This document shows, in pieces, positions 59,104-64,000 of a stretch of 64,000 nucleotides of DNA (its first letter is position 1; each line of letters begins with the position of its first letter). A program made the translations under genes and the position numbers. The stretch is from Streptomyces natalensis ATCC 27448 (GTDB taxonomy: Bacteria > Actinomycetota > Actinomycetes > Streptomycetales > Streptomycetaceae). Below the pieces are notes generated by a model that ran no database searches, was not told where the DNA came from, and saw only the letters and a list, made by a program, of their open reading frames with translations. The stretch lies in assembly GCF_000935125.1 (NCBI RefSeq), contig NZ_JRKI01000062.1, positions 62,001 through 126,000 of the forward strand. Direction: 5' to 3'.

Positions 59104-59135
59104 AGTGTAGATGCGTCTATAGATGACACCAATAG
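59104..59135 (-). promoter_or_regulatory. lysR promoter with embedded LTTR box
   Basis: On the minus strand: TTGGTG (59132-59127), a 17-base spacer, then TACACT (59109-59104), with transcription expected at about 59097, next to the ATG at 59096. The spacer and -35 region contain CTAT-N11-ATAG (59117-59135), a T-N11-A LysR-type box suited to autorepression and divergent activation. Confidence 0.6.
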
Positions 59136-59232
59136 CTTGCATGCGTACTGCGTCTTGGACGCTATAGGCACAGGTCATGCAGGGTGGATTTCACCGGCCA
59201 CCGCGGTCGGTCGCCACCGAAGGGAGTGCCCC

Positions 59233-59844
59233 ATGTGCCCCGTGCGCCCCATGCAGGACCTCGCCGAGGGCGTCGCCCGTTTCCAGCGGGACGTCTTCCC
59301 GGCCAAGGCGGAGCTGTTCGCCCACCTGGCCGCCCATCACACCCCGCGGACGCTGTTCATCGGCTGCTCCGACGCGCGTGTCGTGCCCGAACTGATCACG
59401 GGCAGCGAGCCGGGCGAGCTGTTCGTCATCCGCACCGCCGGCAACCTCGTCCCCGCCTACCGCCCCGGCGGCGACGGAGTGGCGGCGAGCGTCGAGTACG
59501 CCGTATCCGCGCTGGGCGTGTCGGACGTCGTGGTGTGCGGCCACTCCGGGTGCGGCGCGATGACCGCCCTCGCCGGGCGCCACGACATGAGCGACGCTCC
59601 GGCGGTCGCCGGCTGGCTGCGGCACGCGGACGCCGCGCAGGCCCGCACCGCCGCCACCGGGGACGTGGCCGCGCTGATACGGCAGAACGTGCTCGCCCAG
59701 CTGGCGAACCTGGCCACCCACCCTTCGGTGGCCCGCGCCCGCGCCGAGAACCGGCTCACCCTCCACGGCTGGGTCTACGACATCGCCACCGGCGGCGTGG
59801 AGAACCTCTCCGCCGCGGGCCCTGACACCGCGACCGCGGCCTGA
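59233..59844 (+). CDS. beta-class carbonic anhydrase
   Basis: A 203-residue zinc enzyme interconverting CO2 and bicarbonate. Zinc ligands are C45 (in GCSDARVVPEL), H104 and C107 (in VCGHSGCGAMTAL); the Asp47-Arg49 dyad is present. The C-terminal LHGWVYDIATGGVENL is typical of the CynT-like branch. GAAGGGAG precedes the ATG at 59233. It lies directly upstream of cynS. Cyanase uses bicarbonate as co-substrate and releases CO2, so this enzyme would refill the bicarbonate pool, as CynT does in E. coli. Confidence 0.93.
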   Translation: MCPVRPMQDLAEGVARFQRDVFPAKAELFAHLAAHHTPRTLFIGCSDARVVPELITGSEPGELFVIRTAGNLVPAYRPGGDGVAASVEYAVSALGVSDVVVCGHSGCGAMTALAGRHDMSDAPAVAGWLRHADAAQARTAATGDVAALIRQNVLAQLANLATHPSVARARAENRLTLHGWVYDIATGGVENLSAAGPDTATAA

Positions 59845-59921
59845 CCCTCCCCCGCACCCCTAATCCCCCTCCCGAACCCCCAAACCCAACCCCAACCCCA
59901 AGCGAGAAGGACCAACCGACC

Positions 59922-60392
59922 ATGATGCACGCCCAGTTCGACCCCACCGCCCGCCAGGCCCTGGCGAACGCCGCCGTCGAGGCCAAGACCCGTAAGAACC
60001 TCACCTGGCAGCAGATCGCCGACGCCGCCGGACTGTCGGTGGCCTTCACCACCGCCGCCGTCCTCGGTCAGCATCCCCTGCCGGAGAAGTCCGCCGAGGC
60101 CGTGGCCGAACTGCTCGGCCTCGACGCCGACGGCGCGCGGCTGTTGCAGACCGTCCCGACCCGCGGCTCGATCCCCGGCGGCATCCCCACCGACCCCACC
60201 GTCTACCGCTTCTACGAGATGCTCCAGGTCTACGGCACCACGCTCAAGGCGCTGGTCCACGAGCAGTTCGGGGACGGCATCATCAGCGCGATCAACTTCC
60301 GGCTCGATGTGAAGAAGGTCGCCGACCCCGAGGGCGGCGAACGCGCTGTCATCACCCTCGACGGCAAGTACCTGCCCACCAAGCCCTTCTGA
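59922..60392 (+). CDS. cynS: cyanate hydratase (cyanase)
   Basis: A 156-residue decameric enzyme that converts cyanate and bicarbonate to ammonia and CO2. The catalytic triad is intact at the same numbering as E. coli: R96 and E99 in YRFYEMLQVYG, and S122 in DGIISAINFRLDV. The N-terminal helical domain (WQQIADAAGLSVAFTTAAVL) and the C-terminal GKYLPTKPF are complete. It follows the carbonic anhydrase gene by 77 bases, downstream of the divergent LysR regulator, and ends at a strong bidirectional hairpin. Confidence 0.97.
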   Translation: MMHAQFDPTARQALANAAVEAKTRKNLTWQQIADAAGLSVAFTTAAVLGQHPLPEKSAEAVAELLGLDADGARLLQTVPTRGSIPGGIPTDPTVYRFYEMLQVYGTTLKALVHEQFGDGIISAINFRLDVKKVADPEGGERAVITLDGKYLPTKPF

Positions 60393-60436
60393 CGGATCCG
60401 GCCGGCGGTCCCGCGCAGGTCTCCGGGCAGAAACGC

Positions 60437-60478
60437 CGCCGGGGCGGCACCCCTCGTACGAAGGGTGCCGCCCCGGCG
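60437..60478. terminator. bidirectional terminator between cynS and groEL
   Basis: A 16-bp perfect stem, CGCCGGGGCGGCACCC / GGGTGCCGCCCCGGCG, with the inner loop itself palindromic (TCGTACGA), lies between the convergent cynS and groEL genes. Confidence 0.85.
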
Positions 60479-60530
60479 AACGTGTGGACCCGCGGCCGCG
60501 AGGGACCGGCGGTCTGATCCGGTGGCCGGA

Positions 60531-62153
<1,623 letters not shown>

Positions 62154-62281
62154 GTGAAGTGGTCCTCCCGGACATCGGGGTGGATTGCTCCGGACCGCGC
62201 TGGCGCCCGCGACGGACGGTCTGCACACCGTGTGGTTCCTTGCCCCACCCGGCCCGCGGACCTCGCCGACCCGATCCTTGA

Positions 62282-62308
62282 TTGTCACTCTCACCCGGAG
62301 AGTGCTAA
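62282..62308. promoter_or_regulatory. CIRCE operator, gene-proximal
   Basis: On the minus strand TTAGCACTC-N9-GAGTGACAA; the first half-site is a perfect CIRCE half and the second differs at two bases. It covers the predicted transcription start of groEL. Target of HrcA. Confidence 0.85.
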
Positions 62309-62314
62309 CGCCAA

Positions 62315-62343
62315 TGATTAGCACTCGGGCCCACCGAGTGCAA
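62315..62343 (-). promoter_or_regulatory. groEL2 promoter
   Basis: TTGCAC (62343-62338), a 17-base spacer, then TAATCA (62320-62315) on the minus strand. Transcription would start near 62308, giving a ~155-base leader. Both elements are covered by CIRCE half-sites. Confidence 0.75.
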
Positions 62344-62344
62344 G
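62318..62344. promoter_or_regulatory. CIRCE operator, distal
   Basis: On the minus strand CTTGCACTC-N9-GAGTGCTAA; the second half-site is perfect, the first has two mismatches. It overlaps the -35 and part of the -10. With the proximal site it forms a tandem pair. Confidence 0.85.
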
Positions 62345-62455
62345 ACGCGCCCGCGAAGCGGGCTCGTTGGGGGTGGTGGTCGGGTGACGGGAGTGCACAA
62401 GGCGCGCCTGCGAAGCGGGCTCGTTGGGGGGTGGTGGTCGGGTGACGGGAGGGCG
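62341..62455. repeat. 57-bp direct repeat upstream of groEL2
   Basis: Two copies (62341-62397 and 62398-62455) share GCGAAGCGGGCTCGTTGGGG and GTGGTGGTCGGGTGACGGGA with few differences. They sit between the groEL2 promoter and the cold-shock gene terminator. CCGC-GAA-GCGG forms a small hairpin in the first copy. Confidence 0.85.
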
Positions 62456-62517
62456 CAAGCGGGTGTGGACGCGCGCATCGATACGGGTGCGGGCGCGGGC
62501 GTGGATACGGCATGCAG

Positions 62518-62549
62518 AAGGCCCGCGCCCCTACAGGGGTGCGGGCCTT
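62518..62549 (-). terminator. cold-shock gene terminator
   Basis: A 14-bp stem with one mismatch, AAGGCCCGCGCCCC / GGGGTGCGGGCCTT, with a 4-base loop, lies 26 bases after the stop codon of the cold-shock gene on the minus strand and is followed by CTTCTG. Confidence 0.75.
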
Positions 62550-62574
62550 CGCGACGCTGCAGTCGGTCGGCGCC

Positions 62575-62778
62575 TCAGCCGGCCACCCGGACCATGTCCG
62601 CCTGCGGCCCCTTCTGGCCCTGCGAGATCTCGAACTCGACCCGCTGACCCTCCTCAAGGGTGCGGTAGCCGTCCATCTGAATCGCGCTGTAGTGGACGAA
62701 TACATCCGCACCACCGTCGACCGCGATGAAGCCGTAGCCCTTCTCCGCGTTGAACCACTTGACGGTGCCCTGAGCCAT
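62575..62778 (-). CDS. CspA-family cold-shock protein
   Basis: A 67-residue single-domain RNA chaperone: QGTVKWFNAEKGYGFIAVDG with RNP1 (KGYGFIAV), then GADVFVHYSAIQMDGYRTLE with RNP2 (VFVHY), and the end QKGPQADMVRVAG. It binds single-stranded RNA and melts structure. GGGGAGTTAGGC precedes the ATG. The upstream 500 bases hold no gene, so a long 5' leader, common for cold-shock genes, is possible. It ends at its own hairpin terminator before groEL2. It corresponds by position to the S. coelicolor scoF-type gene next to groEL2. Confidence 0.96.
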   Translation of the reverse strand: MAQGTVKWFNAEKGYGFIAVDGGADVFVHYSAIQMDGYRTLEEGQRVEFEISQGQKGPQADMVRVAG

Positions 62779-63200
62779 GCCTAACTCCCCTATTACTGGC
62801 CCTTGCGCAGGACCGCACTCCGCGGACCCGGGTCAGACCTCACCCCTCGAAAGGCCCGTGGGGTGTGCGCCGGAACGCGTCGACCGCCGCTGAATGTATC
62901 TGCACCAATGCCCAGCGCAACAGGTCAATTGGACGAGAATTCTGGCACCGGAGAATCCGCAATTATGCCGCTAAGTCGCATTACGCCAGGGCAAGTCGGG
63001 CCGGGCATAGCTCCGTTTTCCGACAAATGCTGCACACACTTTGAGCACAACTCGGTGCGATCACATATGCGTTGGGCATGCGCGGGAGCTGTGCGAAAGC
63101 GGTACGAGGGCCATGCGAGGGGGGCGCATAGGTGGTACGAGGGGTTGTACGCGATCGCACGAAAGAGATCGGCCCCATCGTATCGCCTTTCCGGACATGG
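62779..63200. other. long intergenic region upstream of the cold-shock gene
   Basis: About 420 bases, more AT-rich than average, with no convincing gene on either strand. It should contain the cold-shock gene promoter and probably a long structured 5' leader. I see no riboswitch that I can name. GTACGAGG and GCGATC elements repeat near 63099-63160. Confidence 0.45.
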
Positions 63201-63236
63201 AATTGCCCCATCCGCTTTTGGGCGGATGGGGCAATT
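63201..63236 (-). terminator. terminator of the thrC-moaD operon
   Basis: A perfect 15-bp stem AATTGCCCCATCCGC / GCGGATGGGGCAATT with a 6-base loop lies 67 bases past the stop of the MoaD-like gene. It is the strongest hairpin in this part of the window. Confidence 0.88.
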
Positions 63237-63303
63237 TCCGTCACGCGGGGCGCGAGATGGCGCAAATTGAACGCCGCGTCACCGCGTCTTCAGAGGCCGC
63301 CGG

Positions 63304-63582
63304 TCAGCAGCCTCCCGCTACGGCAGGAATGATGGACACGCCCGCCCCGTCCGGCGTCGGCGTCTCCAGGCCCTGCTCGAAGCGGACGTCGTCGTCATTG
63401 ACATAGACGTTCACGAAGCGGCGCAGCTTGCCCGCGTCGTCCAGCACCCGCGCCGCGATGCCGGTGTGGTTCTTCTCCAGGTCGGCGATCACCTCGGAGA
63501 GGGTCGCGCCCTCGGCGGCGACCTCGGCTTGGCCGTCGGTGTAGGTGCGGAGGATGGTGGGGATGCGGACCTTGACGCTCAT
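63304..63582 (-). CDS. MoaD/ThiS family sulfur-carrier-like protein
   Basis: A 92-residue ubiquitin-fold protein: SVKVRIPTILRTYTDGQAEV, GATLSEVIADLEKNHTGIAA, LRRFVNVYVNDDDVRFEQGL and VSIIPAVAGGC. It resembles the CysO/MoaD2 branch, which carries sulfur as a C-terminal thiocarboxylate for cysteine or secondary-metabolite synthesis. The C-terminus is GGC rather than the active GG, so one residue would have to be removed, as for QbsE-type carriers processed by a JAMM protease. It lies 53 bases downstream of thrC in the same operon; no protease or sulfurtransferase gene is in view. Confidence 0.88.
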   Translation of the reverse strand: MSVKVRIPTILRTYTDGQAEVAAEGATLSEVIADLEKNHTGIAARVLDDAGKLRRFVNVYVNDDDVRFEQGLETPTPDGAGVSIIPAVAGGC

Positions 63583-63635
63583 GGTTCTGCCTTCCAGCGA
63601 CTGCGGGGTACGGGTTCGGGGATTCCGGCCGGGGC

Positions 63636-64000
63636 TCAGCCGGCCAGGCCGGCCGCGCGGAACGCGTCCAGGTCCGGACGGATGGTGGCCGTGGGGCCGG
63701 CGGCGACGGCATCCAGGGTCTTGAGGCCGTCACCGGTGTTCAGGACGACGGTGGTCAGGGCCGGGTCGAGCAGACCGTCCTCGATGAGCTTCTTGGTGAC
63801 ACCGACGGTGACGCCGCCCGCGGTCTCCGCGAAGATCCCTTCCGTCCGCGCCAGCAGCCTGATGGCGTCCACGATCTGCTCGTCGTTGACATCCTCCACC
63901 GCACCGCCCGTACGCCGCGCGATGTCCAGGACGTACGGCCCGTCGGCCGGGTTGCCGATGGCCAGCGACTTGGCGATGGTGTTCGGCTTCTGGGGGCGTA
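63636..64000 (-). CDS. thrC: threonine synthase, C-terminal part (runs off the window)
   Basis: The last ~120 residues of a PLP enzyme that makes threonine from O-phosphohomoserine. Visible: QKPNTIAKSLAIGNPADGPY, VLDIARRTGGAVEDVNDEQI, LLARTEGIFAETAGGVTVGV with the substrate/PLP-binding glycines, and TTVVLNTGDGLKTLDAVAAG near the end, as in actinobacterial ThrC. The 5' part, including the PLP lysine, lies beyond the right edge. An internal ATG at 63899 is not the start. The MoaD-like gene follows. Confidence 0.92.
   Translation of the reverse strand, partial: RPQKPNTIAKSLAIGNPADGPYVLDIARRTGGAVEDVNDEQIVDAIRLLARTEGIFAETAGGVTVGVTKKLIEDGLLDPALTTVVLNTGDGLKTLDAVAAGPTATIRPDLDAFRAAGLAG

Noticed and set aside
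62981..63265. Possible small gene in the region upstream of the cold-shock gene
   Set aside because: Codon bias is poor and the frame contains the terminator hairpin of the neighbouring operon.

Overview
The window is chromosomal DNA from a Streptomyces or a close relative. The evidence is very high GC, strong G/C bias at third codon positions, frequent GTG and TTG starts, and a gene complement typical of the genus: the futalosine menaquinone genes mqnB and mqnD, DUF2530, DUF2771 and DUF3027 proteins, a bacterial XPB helicase with its partner, a HelD-type helicase, and the block groEL2 - cold-shock gene - moaD-like gene - thrC. From memory that last block matches the S. coelicolor SCO4296-SCO4293 order. 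No rRNA, tRNA, prophage or CRISPR array was seen.

Layout. 0-6.5 kb: two small unknown genes, a MerR regulator, a small secreted protein, a large FAD/Fe-S dehydrogenase, then a decayed junction where an FAD-oxidoreductase remnant and a WYL-regulator remnant lie back to back. 6.5-13.3 kb: serC, a solitary tnpB element with a likely omega-RNA end, a PPOX-class oxidoreductase, a membrane-anchored propeller-like protein, an SGNH hydrolase, an aldo/keto reductase and a frameshifted quinone-oxidoreductase remnant. 13.3-21 kb: thpR, a MarR-MFS pair, an RHH-like protein, an NCS2 purine permease, DUF2530 and a P-type ATPase. 21-33 kb: a sacsin/Hsp90-like ATPase, DUF3027, MFS, DUF2771, mqnB-mqnD, a cold-shock protein and a HAD hydrolase, punctuated by three copies of a structured intergenic repeat. 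33-39 kb: helicase-associated protein, XPB and a GT87 glycosyltransferase. 39-46 kb: HelD, CutC, and a three-gene unit in which two co-translated proteins share a short amyloid-like motif, followed by a solute-binding lipoprotein flanked by minisatellites. 46-52 kb: HD protein, zinc-ribbon protein, Cmx-like MFS, and a divergent MMPL/TetR pair with twin operators. 52-56 kb: an RpiR regulator, murQ and a PTS EIIBC permease, a MurNAc uptake and recycling operon. 56-58 kb: a small membrane protein and an ECF sigma/anti-sigma pair. 58-60.5 kb: LysR divergent from carbonic anhydrase and cyanase, a cyanate detoxification cluster. 60.5-64 kb: groEL2 with tandem CIRCE operators, cspA-type gene, moaD-like gene and the 3' part of thrC.

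How the genes work together. Several clusters carry visible control DNA: tandem CIRCE sites over the groEL promoter (HrcA), two palindromes between the MMPL transporter and its TetR regulator, two matching palindromes around an apparently leaderless rpiR start, and a CTAT-N11-ATAG box inside an apparently leaderless lysR promoter. MurP-like EIIBC and MurQ would import MurNAc as the 6-phosphate and open it to GlcNAc-6-P. Carbonic anhydrase supplies bicarbonate to cyanase. ThrC and the GG-ending carrier protein form a minus-strand operon ending at a strong hairpin.

The least explained material is the amyloid-motif operon at 42981-45308 and the intergenic repeat family at about 21.2, 25.0 and 31.8 kb. 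All functional names come from motifs recognised by eye; no database search was run.
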